A DNA stretch of 64,000 bases from Litsea cubeba (lineage: Eukaryota > Streptophyta > Magnoliopsida > Laurales > Lauraceae), in contig CM022946.1 in assembly GCA_012931725.1 (NCBI GenBank), positions 46,643,252 to 46,707,251 of the forward strand. Reading direction: 5' to 3'. The notes beneath the pieces were generated by a model. The model saw nothing but the letters and a program-made list of their open reading frames with translations, made no database searches and was not told the origin of the DNA. Position numbers and translations under genes: made by a program. Positions 1 through 10,915 of the stretch are shown here, in pieces. Each line of letters opens with the position of its first letter. Position 1 is the stretch's first letter.

Positions 1-128
1 CCTCCGGCCAATCAGAAGCCAAGAAAAAGGAGTTACAAAATAAAGAATTCAATTCTGTAACTCCTCCCTTTATGTAGCTTTATGACAATCAAAGCTCATA
101 AACCCTCCTAAATGGCCACCTAAAAGCC

Positions 129-136
129 TATAAATA
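129..136 (+). promoter_or_regulatory. TATA box of element A 5' LTR
   Basis: TATAAATA lies in the context CCTATAAATAGGAG and is conserved in all five LTRs seen here (129, 24519, 40048, 45586, 63041). Transcription should start roughly 30 bp downstream, near 160, followed by an A/G-rich leader. This is the promoter for the genomic RNA. Confidence 0.75.
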
Positions 137-636
137 GGAGAGCTCTCCAAGAAGAAAAGGGAGACAGACACACAGATCATCAGAAAAAAGCACAAACACA
201 CAGACAGACAGAAGTACAGAAATCCAGAGAACAGAAGTTCTACACCGGCCACCGCAACAAGGTGACAAAAGTCCCTTGGGGGTACCCCCCCCCCCCCAAG
301 GTCCTTGCCTTCTCCTCCTGCCTCCAATGGCTTAGATATGGCTTTTCAGCCCGTCTACTCGGCTTTTTATTGGACATAGGACCTTCTTTTGGTGTTTGTC
401 CTCTAAAAACCTGAGGTTATAGCCAAGCCAAGCGAATCAATAGCATCCTCTGTTCTCATCTGCATGGATGATGGCGAAGCCCACATATGGCTTGCGACCG
501 TCAATCTAAACGAGTCCCCCACAATCTCCTGAGAAGTTAGATCCTCCTTTTCTTGCTTTTTATTGTAGTTTGTATTTTTTCAAAAGAGACAAAAAATCAC
601 AACTCTTGTCTTTCATTATTGATAAGGATTGTAAAT

Positions 637-713
637 TGGCTATAAACGCAAAAATCGGCTATAAACGCCAAAAATCGGCTATAAACGCCAAAATCGGCTA
701 TAAATGCCAAAAA
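637..713 (+). repeat. LTR minisatellite, GGCTATAAACGCC-type units
   Basis: Four ~19-20-bp units built on GGCTATAAACGCC plus an A-rich spacer lie in tandem. The 3' LTR of the same element has three units (25047-25105), so one unit was gained or lost since insertion. The same motif forms a longer array between pol and the antisense gene (16676-16965). Confidence 0.8.
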
Positions 714-992
714 AATCGCCTTTCACGGCAAATCAAGAAAATGTCTCTTTTCTTAAATATATGTGCAATGGAAAACTTGAAAGAAGTTGATTTCCTTTTT
801 ACTTGTGAAGGTTGATCTCCGGATCACCACTTGCAATTCCAAGTAAAAATAGAAAATCTGGCACACCAAAAAAAAAAAAGAAATGTTGATGCACGCCCCT
901 TGCCCCCTGGTTACGAAAGGGTCGGAACCAAACGGACTCCCACGTCCGCCGACCTCGGTAGGAACCGAACACTGGGGTGCGGTCCATCAAGC

Positions 993-1010
993 TGGCACAC
1001 CCGGTGGGAC
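993..1010 (+). promoter_or_regulatory. Primer-binding site, element A
   Basis: TGGCACACCCGGTGGGAC lies three bases after the LTR end. Starting with TGG it can pair with a tRNA 3' CCA end. The same sequence follows the LTR in element D (46434) and, with one change, in B (39224-39207). I could not assign the tRNA isotype by eye. Confidence 0.75.
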
Positions 1011-1247
1011 TCGTTTATTTGAGAACACGATGCTAGAAATGAAATATTTGCATATCATATATTTTGCTCTATGCTTATATTTCTTTTCTCGATTCCTTGG
1101 CTACTTTATAATTGGTGGCCTATGTTGAATTCCGCATCTAAAAAAAAATGAGATGAGATTTTTTATTTGGAAATTTCTAATTCTTTGAATTTACTTCCAC
1201 TCTTTCTCTTTTCAAAAAAAAAAAATTTTTTTAAAATAAAAAAAAAA

Positions 1248-1555
1248 TCAGATTTTTCATTTTGGGTTCAAAATTGAGAAACTTTGATCCTCTCCCTTCT
1301 GGGCACTGGCACTCACGGAAATCGCTGAGACCGTGTTCGGATCGGGGGTTGGGCCATTGTTTCTCTTCGATGAGTTCATTAAAGATCTAAAAATATATAT
1401 ATATAATATATATAAAAAAAAAATTTAGATTTCTCAATTTGGATTCAAAATTGAGAAACCTTGATCCGTTCCTATCGTTCATCGCGCTTGCAGAAATGTT
1501 GAGCCTGTTCGACTAAGGTTTTGGGCCATCGTTTCTCTTCGATGAGTTCATTAAA
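1248..1555 (+). repeat. Leader tandem modules, two copies
   Basis: Two modules each contain CAAAATTGAGAAAC, a TTGGGCCAT core and end in GATGAGTTCATTAAA. The same module is present twice in element B and ten times in element D (46673-48230), so copy number varies strongly within the family. Confidence 0.8.
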
Positions 1556-1975
1556 ATAATAATAATAATAAAAAAATATAATTAAAAAAAAGACATAGAC
1601 CACTAAGGTTAAACCAACTGTGTTCTTTGATCATGGTTGATTCAAAGAAAAGCCTTGTCCAGAGTGTGGAGACAGCTTGACTGTTCTAGGCAAGGGTCCT
1701 CCAAACGGGTTCATTAAGTAATCCTACCCTTACCTGGGGGCAATTCTATCAATCAAGATTTCATAAGACCGGGTTAGGAGGCCTATGTGTACTCTCTCGT
1801 CTTAAAAAAAAAATATTTTTTAAAAAATAAAAATTTTAAAATAAAAAATAAAAAAAAAAAAAAAATTTCAAAAAAAAAATCTTAAAAAAAAATATAATAA
1901 AAAAAAATAATAAAAAAAGGATTTTTTTTTAAAAAAAATAAATCTTCAAAATCTTCAAAAAAAAAAAAAAACAAC

Positions 1976-2262
1976 TTCCGTCATTTTGGGTTTAGATTGG
2001 AGAAATCTTGGTCTTCTCCTTTCTGAGCACTGGCGCTCGCGGAAATCGCTGAGCCCGTGTTCAGATTGGAGTGCCTTTTGCTCTCGTTGATGAACCCGAT
2101 ATTGACTTTTCAAAAAAAAAAAAAACTCGTCATCTTTAGATTCAGATCCGAGAAATTATGGTTCATTTCTTTCTGAGCACTGGCGCTCGCGGAAATCGCT
2201 GAGCCCGTGTTTAGATCGGAATACCATCTGCTCTCTTTGATGAATCCAATCTTGACCTTTCA
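1976..2262 (+). repeat. Diverged leader modules, second subfamily
   Basis: Two ~150-bp modules share GAGCACTGGCGCTCGCGG and end with a TTGATGAA-type sequence. They are distant relatives of the 1248-1555 modules and are conserved as a pair in elements B and D. Confidence 0.65.
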
Positions 2263-2608
2263 AAACAGAGAATCTCATCTCATGGATGCGGTCTCAAAAC
2301 ATTTGTGTCTAGCGGTACTAGTACGCCCTTTCAGGGTCTACTGTGTTGCGACCGGCACATCTGTAACTCCAACTTTATATTCTTCTTACCTCGAGCAAGC
2401 TCTGCTTCTCGATAAGTCGAATTTAAGTTCACAATTGCTTCTAGCAGTCACTGGGATGCCCATTCTGGGCTTACCATACCTGCGATCAGAACAATTGTAC
2501 CTTCTATGGCATTTTGACCTTCCTCATATTGCTTGGGTCATCTACCTCGAGCAATTTGAAAAGACGAAACCATAGAACTTCCCATTTATGATCATTATAT
2601 TCTTGTGA

Positions 2609-2635
2609 TTACTAATAGATGTGGTCTTGTTTCAG
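2609..2635 (+). promoter_or_regulatory. Possible 3' splice site upstream of gag
   Basis: A branch-point-like CTAAT (2612-2616) is followed 17-20 bases later by TTGTTTCAG, 19 bases before the gag ATG. The arrangement is retained in B and D. This would fit an intron in the 5' leader, but I did not find a clear matching donor, so it remains a suggestion. Confidence 0.3.
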
Positions 2636-2654
2636 AAATTTTTGAAAACTAACG

Positions 2655-5600
2655 ATGGCAGCTTCACTAACCATTACTTTCGATGAAAACAAGCACCAAC
2701 TCATGCTTCAACAGAAGCAAACCACGCGCACTTACAAGCGCCCAATCAGCTGCCGAAACGTCAACTCCCTCGGCAACTCTCTGAACTCCGGGTCGACCTC
2801 GACTCCCCGGACTATCGTCTTTGGGACGCTGGGACCATTCCCACTTCCTGAGGAACAAACTGCTCCCTCCAAGAAGCAGAAACTCGCCTCTCAACGTGTC
2901 ACTACCGTGACACCAAAGGCGAGCACCAGAAGGCCTGAAGCCCGTGGCAGCCCCACGAAGCCTCGACCTGCAAACAACCAGGTCTACCCCAAGACCTTCA
3001 CCAAAACAGAGAAGGTCCCAGACATCCACTAAGCCAGCATTCCTGGCCCCACTCAAGGAGAACCAGTTCTATCCTCTTGCCTACATGAAAGAGGAGAGAC
3101 CCATCTCCGACCTGACTTCCAAGTCATCCCAGCATGAGCCGGCTTGTTCCTACAAGCCCAAAATCAAGTCATGCATCACAAGGCCTCCACAAGCACCTCC
3201 TAAGGCCTACAAACCTGCAGTTCGACCCTTCATCTCTACAGGGGCCGAACTTCAAAAATTCATAGCTTCGCTGCAACAGGCGAAGGACAGGGTTCGCATC
3301 CTGTCCTTGCCCAGCTACAAAGAAGACAGGCTTGGCTGCTGCGCCCGAGGGAGCACATCCTTCATCGTCAAAGCCCAGTCAGAGCTGACCGAAGCTCAAA
3401 TTGCTCGTCGTATACGCCGCCGCGCGTCATACCGACAAAAGAGACTAGAGAAGCAAAGGACCCAGCCTCCCACACTTCAAGTCTCTCCCAAATGGGTCGA
3501 AAAAGAAAGACCCAACCAAGTTGCTGCCGTCCATATGGTTGGAAAAACCAGAAGGCGCCAAAAATCAGCAACAAAAATCCATGTCCGACGTCCGATGACC
3601 CGCAGCGTCTCCAGGACAAGAAGACATTCAGAAGAATCCCTTGCTCCTTCAAGCAAAGGACAGCAGAGTGATCCTTCCTCAAGCTCTTCTTCAAAAAGAA
3701 TGAGCCCCAGCTCAGTCACCAGGACAATTTCTTCATTCGAATCACGAAGGATGAATGTCTTGGCTACAAATTCTGAGCCACCACCCCACAATTCACCTCC
3801 AGAAGATGCGATCACCCGCATCCAGCAGTTGGAACAGGGCCAGCAGAGGATTGAAACTCTGATGGAAAACCTTCTCCTCGCCTTCCAAAATCAGGCGAAC
3901 AATGAACCTCCTCCGAATCATCAAAACAACGAGGTAAATGGAGAAGAAAATGAGTCACGCGCCCTTACCAAAAAGGACGTAGACGGTATCCTCGCCAAAG
4001 CAAAAGAAGAGGATATACTCAAGGAGCATGGGATCAAGCCACCATATCCCTTATGGATGGACTCGGTCCCGTTCCCCACCAAATTCAAGCATCCTACCCT
4101 CCAAACATATACGGGGAAAGGATCAGCCAGACAGCACGTCATCCACTTCAAGATCCTGACGGGAGCTATCGCGGATCAAGATGCGCTCAAGATCCGCCTC
4201 TTTGCAAGTACCCCTAAAAGGTACGGCCTTCGATTGGTACTCCACTCTGCCAGAGGACTCAATCCAAAACTGGGCCATGCTAGAGACACGCTTCCTGACT
4301 CACTTCAAAGGTGAAGATCATCCCGCTACTATGGCTCAGCTGTGCAGCCTAAAACAGGGGGAGAATGAATCAACATATGACTTCATTCACAAGTGGAAAG
4401 CAATGGCATACAAATGCTCTGATGTATTGCCACAAGCGTCGCTAGTCGACATCTGCCGAAACAACATGAGAGCGAGAATCCGCTCCATGATCATCGGCAA
4501 CAAATCAAAAAACCTGGGAGAACTCCTAGAAGCTTCCATGGAAGCTGAAACGGTGATTAAGGACCTCAACAGTCAGAAATCATCAAGAAAATAGCCAACC
4601 GCCATTGCAACCTCTAAACCAAAGAAGAAAGAGGTCCTCAATGTGCAGACCAAGTCAGCTCCTCAGCCACCAAAGAAAGCTGAAAACAAAGCTGTTGGTA
4701 AGAAACCTGAACTCTCTGATGCCTTCAAAGAACGAGTAGAGAAGAAATACCCGTTTGATGAAGATGTTGATGAAATCTTCGGGGCTCTTGTGGCAAACGG
4801 CAAGCTCACCTTGCCTGAACCAAAAAGACCGGGTGATGTTGGCAAAACCAACGATCCTCGGTACTGTCCATACCACCAGATGATCTCGCATCCTCTCAAT
4901 CAATGCTTCGTTGTGAGAGAGAAAATAAATGAGATGTGGAAAAACGGAGTCATCACCTTTGACAAAAACTATGGGTCTGCCTCCGTCAACATGGTGACAT
5001 GTGGACAAACATCAAAATCACCGAAGAAGAAGATCACTACTTCCTTCAAGGTGATAAACTCAATCCAAGCGTCCGAGGGACTGGTTCCTTACCCGACACC
5101 AGACGGACAACCGATATGGGTACATCCCGATCTCCTGGAAGATGACAATTGGGAGGTCGTGAAAACAAAGCCTACAGCTCAACAGCGAAGGCAGGCTAGG
5201 AAACATCTCCTCAAGCTCAAACGGCAAGAGAAGACCCAGCCAAAACTAGAGGTCAAAGAAAAGGCAGAAACTTCCTCTACCGCTTCACTGGAGGTAACAA
5301 AAACATCCCTTCCAGAGACTTCAAAGGGGGTAAGGAAATTCACTCTCAGTGATTTCATGCCACCTCAATTCAAAGAAGCCATGCAGGAGGCATCATACTC
5401 TTGCAATTCGGTAGTTGGATTCTCCATTGATGGATACGAATCCAGCGACACCGATGATGGATTCGAATCCAACTACACAGATGAGTGGGAGGAGTCCCTT
5501 GAAACAGGAGAATATCTCTCCGATGAAGAATGGGTTCCTGAGTCTCATCTTATGCCAGTAATCTGGTATAACCCCCTACAGCCACAAGGATCCTGGTCTG

Positions 5601-6391
5601 ATGATGAAGAAGACCAAGAGGCTGTACAAGAAAATGCTGCTGACCCAGCACCTCTCATTACTCCAGTGGAAATCAACAATGTTGAGCCACAAAGAGATGA
5701 TGAAGAAGAAGATCCGGCTCCCATGCCTGATCTTGAAGAATATGCAAGGATCTTGCAGCGACTCGCTCTAGAACAAGAGCAGGAACGCGTCAACGAGCCT
5801 CCTCGCAATCCAGAGCCTGAAGTCCCTGAAGACCACCAGGTACATCCTCCCTTAACTCCTGAAAATGGAGAAAATTGCTGGGTAGACGATCCTCTCACAT
5901 CCGAGGATGAGTCTGACTCCGATCAGGCAACGTCTCCCGTCAGAGCTTCCTGTAATGTGATAATTCGGGATTATAGCTCTTCCGAAGCATCGTCTCATGA
6001 GAGCACTTACACTCCGGCGACGCCTAGCAATATATCTTCTGGAGCCACCTCGTCTCACGTGACTTTCACTGAGATGACACCCTCTCAGGTTTCTTCTCCT
6101 GAGACTGTGACTTCAAAGTTCACACCCTTCCTGACTGAAGAATTCCCAGCTATTGATGCTTGGGACGATGAATTAGTCAACGAAGAAGAAAGATTGCTGG
6201 ATGTTGTTCAGGACTTGTTCCCGGAAAATGCTCCATGCAACACAATCACTGAGGATGGTAACTCTGCTGCTGATACATCCTCAGCAAATGAAAAACGACA
6301 ACCTCTTGATCTTGAAGACAATCTTCCAAACGAAGACCCTTCTCAAGAAGCTCTCGAAATTGGTAGAGGCACCCGCTCTGGCCGGGACTAC
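2655..6391 (+). pseudogene. gag of element A (broken), including long acidic linker
   Basis: Gag forms the virus-like particle and packages the genomic RNA. The start MAASLTITFDENK is shared by A, B and D. A retrotransposon-gag (capsid-like) domain lies at about 4130-4560 with the DWYSTLP and NWAMLETRFLTHF signatures. A zinc-knuckle-like motif follows at 4865-4906, unusual in being C-x2-H-x4-H-x4-C. After it comes a ~470-residue Glu/Asp/Ser/Thr-rich linker reaching toward protease. Lesions visible by comparison with B and D: a 14-bp deletion near 2993 between CCCAAGAC repeats, a 1-bp insertion near 4211, a GAG-to-TAG stop at 4592-4594, and the solo-LTR insertion at 6392. In B and D the same frame continues into protease and pol, so gag-pro-pol was one ORF. 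Confidence 0.88.
6387..6391. repeat. Target-site duplication, left copy (ACTAC)
   Basis: ACTAC here is repeated at 10453-10457 on the other side of the solo LTR. Removing the insert and one copy restores the arrangement in B and D. Confidence 0.92.
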
Positions 6392-6861
6392 TGTAAGATC
6401 CCGACCCCAGTTCTTTGTTTAGCACTGTTTTAATCGTGGTTTAACTTGTTAAGCGAGATTTGATTTAGTTTGACCTTGTTTTGAGTTTGACTAGATCTTT
6501 CCATAGCCTTTGAGATTTTGAAGACCATTGACTTTAGTTTGACCCGGTCTTTGTAAAATATATTTTTGTGAGAAATTATTCTTGTTTTGGAAAAATTACA
6601 AATTCTGCTCCTTTTGACTCATTTTATTGAGTTGAACAACTTTCATGTTTTGACCATTTTGATTTGATGATCAAAAATCACGTTTTTCGAGGAAAAAGGG
6701 CAAAAATGACATTTTCACTAAATCTGTCCATGAATTTCGAAAATTCCAGAAATTAGGGAAATTATACTTTTCGGAAACTAGATATTTCGCCGATCGTTTT
6801 TGTCTTCTTCGTCGTTTTCGTTCGAGACCCGCAAACCTTAGTTTCAGCTTTGGTGAGTTTG

Positions 6862-6894
6862 GGGCCCATGGGCCCAGCCCAATTGTTCTATAAA
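6862..6894 (+). promoter_or_regulatory. Solo LTR core promoter: GGCCCA palindrome plus TATA box
   Basis: The palindrome GGGCCCATGGGCCC (6862-6875) gives paired GGCCCA/TGGGCC elements of the plant site II type. CTATAAA follows at 6888-6894, then a pyrimidine-rich run expected of a start site. The reverse-oriented second solo LTR has the equivalent arrangement at about 59235-59271. Confidence 0.6.
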
Positions 6895-7798
6895 CCCCAA
6901 TGGGTTCTCTTCTCTTCTCCCATTCTTCATTTCCTGCAACAAGAAAAGGGGAGTTAGGGTTTCTCCCAGCCCCCTTCCTCTCTCCTCATGTATCTCTTCT
7001 TCCTTGATGCTAAATAGAGATTTGAGCTCCCCACTTTCTTCTCCTCTCTCCAAGCTTTCCATAGATGTCTTTTGCAAGAGATTTGGGCTAGGGGAGACCA
7101 CATTTCCATGTATTTCTTCTTGGTTTGAGCACCCAAAGGTTAGCAATGGTTTTCTTTTCATGAGGTCTTGGTTTTCCAAACCATTTGGAGTATTTTTCTT
7201 ATATATGCAAAGACTTTCTTTGAGATTTGCAATGTATTGATTTTTTAGGGTTTATTCATGAGCTATTTTGGGGGTTTTGTGATTTTGGAAGCTTGAGACC
7301 CTAGAGCATGGTTTGAAGAGCATCTTAGCTTTCATTGTGGCTTGAGGCAAGTGGAATTTTCAATTAGTATGATGGTTTCATTTCTCTTGTTTGGTTTCAT
7401 GGCATTTCGTGGTTAAGTTCTCATCTCTTCATGATTTATGGATTTACTTTGAATAAATGAAGCAATGTTTTGTTGATTTCCTCTTATGCTATTGCCTTAT
7501 AATGTATTGGAGGTTTGGTTTCACTTTAGTTAATTTGAAAATTTTGCTTTCTTTGTGTTAAGAGTTGGTGTTCAAGAAATGGGGAAAAACTTTGATTTTA
7601 AAAGTGTTTGTTTGGTTAATTAGATTGCTATTGATTGGGGATTTGATGAGTTTGGAAGGTCAAGGAAGGGCCCAAATGATCTAGGAAATTTGTATGAAGG
7701 TTTGGGAATGAAAAAGAATCAAAAATGAAGAAAGAAAATCAGAAAAAAATGAAAAAGAGTGCATTCTGCACTCAGCCCGGACTGGGACAGAGCCCAGT

Positions 7799-7882
7799 CC
7801 GCTCGAGCGACCCAGTGGGCCGCTCGAGCGGACCAGGTTCTGTCTGGGCTTCGCTCGAGCGGACCCTGGGTCGCTCGAGCGA
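7799..7882. repeat. Cluster of CGCTCGAGCG palindromes in solo LTR
   Basis: Four copies of a GCTCGAGC-centred palindrome occur in 84 bp, the best being CCGCTCGAGCGG at 7820-7831. Three copies occur at the equivalent place in the second solo LTR (58326-58389). Confidence 0.8.
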
Positions 7883-7919
7883 GGCCCAGTTCTGCCTGGG
7901 GCCTGGTTCAGGTCCGAAA

Positions 7920-8600
7920 CTGGGTCTGTTTCAAGGATTTTCTGGGCCCGTTTTAAATCTGTTTTGGGCCTGTTTTTGGGGTGTTCTTTGGGCCTATTTC
8001 TTGGACCATTCAAGTCAGTTTTTGGGCCATTTCAAGACCTGATATTGGGTCATCTTAGGGCCTGATATTGGACTATTTTAAGACCTGTTTTGTGGGCCTG
8101 TTTCAAGGCCTGCTTGGGCTGTTTTTAAAACCTGATATTGGATCATCTAAGGTTCAGTTTTGGGCTGATTTAAAACCTATTTGGTGGGCCATTCAAAGAT
8201 TAGTTTTGGGCTGTTTTAAGGTTTGTTTTATGGGCCATTCAAGGTTTAGTTTTGGACTATTTCAAAGTTTGTTTGTGGGCCAATAAAGGCTGAGTTTTGG
8301 GCTGTTATAAAATCTGTGTTGTGGGCCATTCAAAGCTAGTTTTTAAGAGCTGATTTAAGGTCTGTTTGTGGGCCTGTTCCAAGTTAGTTTTGGGTTTGTT
8401 TTAAAACTTGTTTCTTGGACCATTAAAGGATTTGTTTTGGGCTGTTTTTAAGGTTTGTTTTGTGGTCCATTCAAGCTTAGTTTTTGGACTGTTTTACGAA
8501 TTGTTTGGGCCTTGTTTAAAGGGGCTATTTTGGGTTAAATGAGTAGGCTATTTTGGACTTGGTTTAAGGCCAGCTATGGGCCTGTTTTTAAGAGTTTTGA
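7920..8600. repeat. Degenerate ~47-bp tandem repeats rich in TGGGCC
   Basis: A long run of diverged units alternates TTTTGGGCTGTTTTAA-like and TGGGCCATTCAA-like halves. It keeps long frames open without looking like a protein. The related run in the second solo LTR lies at about 57850-58310. Confidence 0.7.
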
Positions 8601-9112
8601 CATTACTTTTAATACTTGGAAATTTGTGAAATGGGAATGATGTGAGAATGAGCGTATGTGAGATTATCCGGGAACCTTTCGGGTCTCAATGCGCACTTTA
8701 TCATTTAAACATTATGGATTTTCATTGGCATCAAACACATTCTTTATTAATCAATGTTTAAAGGTTAAATGTGCATTGTGATGGTTCCTTGGTAAATCAT
8801 TAAGTCATCCTACATAATTCCATTCCATTTCAAGTCAGAAAAATGTATTTGTATTTGTATTAGTATTTGTATTTGTTTTCTTTGGTGGACTAACTTAAAT
8901 AGCATCGATGATTTGTCATAAAATCATGTGTCTTCCCATGTTTGAAAGGGTTGCGCGTATGATTTTATACAAATCACCTCGATGCGTATTTGAACGGTTT
9001 ACCATAGATATTCGTATGTTTTCTCCGATTCGATTTGAAAAGAGATTTGGAGTATGTTCGACACATTCGGGATTTCTTCGATGAGTTTATTGTTTTGATA
9101 AGACTCGTATTT

Positions 9113-9254
9113 GAAAATAAAACCCTCGAGGCAAGACTGGGCCAGAGCTATGTGGTGCGAGCCCATGAGCCAAAGAGGCTATGACTTCGAAAACAAAACC
9201 CCGAGGCAAGACGGGGCCAGAGCTATGTGGTGTGAGCCCCTGAGCCAAAGGGAT
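9113..9254. repeat. Two-copy 76-bp tandem repeat in solo LTR
   Basis: Two units begin GAAAAYAAAACC and contain GGCAAGAC, CCAGAGCTATGTGGTG and GAGCCAAAG. Both are present in the second solo LTR (about 57180-57320). Confidence 0.85.
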
Positions 9255-9411
9255 TAGTATTATGTTAGATTTGTATCTGTTTGAGTTTGAAAACTAAAGG
9301 CACCACTAGGCTTAGGTCACCTTGTCGGGCTGATCACCCGGCTTGGGATCTTTACTTTGTCCGCCAGCTGCAGCTTGGATTCTGTCTGTACCGACCATGG
9401 CAACGGTAATT

Positions 9412-9492
9412 ATCTGCCGGTCCCATTTGTATGGCTACGGTTCGGATACCTTTGATCTGCCGGTCCCATTTGTATGGCTACGGTTCTGATCC
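9412..9492. repeat. Two-copy 43-bp tandem repeat in solo LTR
   Basis: ATCTGCCGGTCCCATTTG followed by TATGGCTACGGTTC is repeated with a 43-bp period. A matching pair is in the second solo LTR near 56940-57015. Confidence 0.85.
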
Positions 9493-10452
9493 TCTGTTTA
9501 GTACCACGTTCAGTGGCTACGCTCTGTCTGCTCTTATCACTTCGGTAATAGGAGGATTTAGCTATTCGTGGTCGCCTAGGTTTTATCCGCATATTACTTT
9601 AGTTTATGATTATTGTCGGTTATGCTTTCTATGCTTTGATTTGTTTTAATGTTTACGATATCGACCTTTATCGTATTGTTTCTACTATTCAGTTTTTAAA
9701 TGTATTTCCAATTATTAAATGCTTTGCTTAGGTGGTTATCTTTTCGAGACATTTATGCTTTAGAGACTGTTCGTTTATTGCTTTGACATTCATGTTCGGT
9801 CTTTCGATCGTCTTTTCGTGATTTATTGTTATTATGGTTAGACTCCTTATTCGGTTTACGAGGATTTCGCCTGGTTTTATGTATGTTCTTTCATTCATAT
9901 TATTTGTTTATTTGCTTGCCAGACCGTCGTGTCTGACCCTTTTTGTTTGGTGCCAGTTTCTTCTCTTTTCTGTTTGTAGGTGTTTGATCAGAGGAGGCGG
10001 TGGGACCGCCGGTCTGACGTGAGAGGCTGCCCGTTGATATCATTTAGATGTCAAGTTTGGCACCAGAGTTCGTACCTAACATTGAGGGTAGTATTTCTTT
10101 TAGTTGGATGTATTTTGTATGGCTTTATCAGCCTTTTTCTTTTGGGTTTGTAATTAAGACATTTGTTAATTGAAATTCGAATATGGGAAATAATAGATTT
10201 GTTACTACCAGCTCAGTGTGTTGTGATTTATGGCTTTATGGAATTGGTTGCGTGCGACACGGAACCCGATGGCCACGGATTCCGGGTCGTAACACCATGT
10301 GTAGCTTCCGCGAAAAATATACTCTGATTGTGTTGGCATGTGTTTATCCTCATTCACGCGGATCTTGGGAACTATACAAAAAGTTTCAAATTATTCCAAA
10401 ATTTCGCACCCCGAGATCGGTTCGCTGCAGGTCCCGGTTTCGGGGCGTGACA

Positions 10453-10457
10453 ACTAC
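10453..10457. repeat. Target-site duplication, right copy (ACTAC)
   Basis: This is the partner of 6387-6391. After it the gag-linker reading frame resumes. Confidence 0.92.
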
Positions 10458-10915
10458 CACAAAAATTACAACCAATCTTCCTTTACATATGTAAATCCTT
10501 CAGGAAAAGATGTTGTAAGCGCCCCTAGTGGCAACAATGATGAACATGCAGGCCCTAAGGAGGCTTTCAAGTATGACTTGATTGAACACTTCAAGCACAT
10601 ACCTGCACGTCTGCACATCCTAGATTTGTTGCGAATGTCTCCGCACACTCGTGATAATCTCATTTCGGAATTACAAAAGCTGAATGAGGATGTCGACAAA
10701 CATGCCCCGCAAGTTCTCCAAATTGAAATGGATTACCGGGTCAAAACTCAGAAGCCTCCTCAAAGGGAGGAAAGAAGAAAACTGAGGGATCATGCATTGA
10801 ATGCCTCTCGGTTAAAAAAGCAGCCAGTGCAACCATCGCCTTCACAAAGGATGACCTCCTACTTGGCGAAACCAGGCATAACTGACCCCTATACTTCACA
10901 GGGTATATCAAGGAA
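10458..10915 (+). pseudogene. gag-protease linker of element A, downstream of the solo LTR
   Basis: This resumes the polyprotein frame broken at 6392. It encodes a conserved stretch, including HKNYNQSSFTYVNPSGK and a helical LLRMSPHTRDNLISEL segment, that joins the acidic linker to protease. A 1-bp deletion near 10745 in an A run (B and D have one more A) shifts the frame for the rest, so the run into protease is lost here. No domain of known function is recognised. Confidence 0.75.

Larger units (their letters stand above)
1..989 (+). repeat. 5' LTR of element A (3' part only)
   Basis: The sequence from base 1 matches the 3' LTR from 24391 onward almost base for base and ends in CCATCA at 989, three bases before the primer-binding site. 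It contains the TATA box, the presumed transcription start and the R/U5 part of the LTR. Compared with its 3' partner it has a dozen or so substitutions, lacks about 24 bp near 230, and carries one extra copy of a ~19-bp minisatellite unit near 690. The U3 start is outside the window. Confidence 0.92.
1011..2654 (+). other. Untranslated leader of element A
   Basis: This 1.6-kb leader between primer-binding site and gag has no convincing gene. It holds two ~145-bp tandem modules (1248-1555), a conserved single-copy block (about 1597-1803) also found in B and D, an A-rich low-complexity stretch (about 1803-1970), two diverged modules (about 1976-2262), and a splice-acceptor-like site before gag. 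A 122-codon open frame at 2207-2575 is only partly conserved in B and not in D, so I do not call it a gene. Confidence 0.7.
6392..10452 (+). mobile_element. Solo LTR (4.06 kb) inserted in element A gag
   Basis: The insert begins TGTAAGATCCCG and ends GGGGCGTGACA, so it has TG...CA ends, and it is flanked by a perfect 5-bp duplication ACTAC. Elements B and D show the uninterrupted target. It contains no gag or pol, so it is a solo LTR left by LTR-LTR recombination (or a short non-autonomous element). A GGGCCC-flanked TATA box near its left part sets the sense strand as +. Long LTRs with such ends are known in Tekay/Del-type chromoviruses; that family assignment is only a guess. Confidence 0.85.

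Noticed and set aside
2207..2575. 122-codon open frame in the leader of element A
   Set aside because: Only part is open in B and it is broken in D; it overlaps leader repeat modules and matches no domain.
6844..7179. Minus-strand 111-codon frame in the solo LTR (similar one at 58930-59454 in the other copy)
   Set aside because: Opposite strand to the TATA-led transcript, no recognised domain, and the two copies do not preserve the same full frame; it could be revisited if expressed.
7681..8286. Open frames on both strands in the first solo LTR
   Set aside because: Produced by the TGGGCC-rich degenerate tandem repeat; no domain and not conserved in the second solo LTR.
10183..10494. 103-codon frame across the right end of the solo LTR
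   Set aside because: It crosses the LTR end and target duplication into gag linker in the wrong frame; chance.
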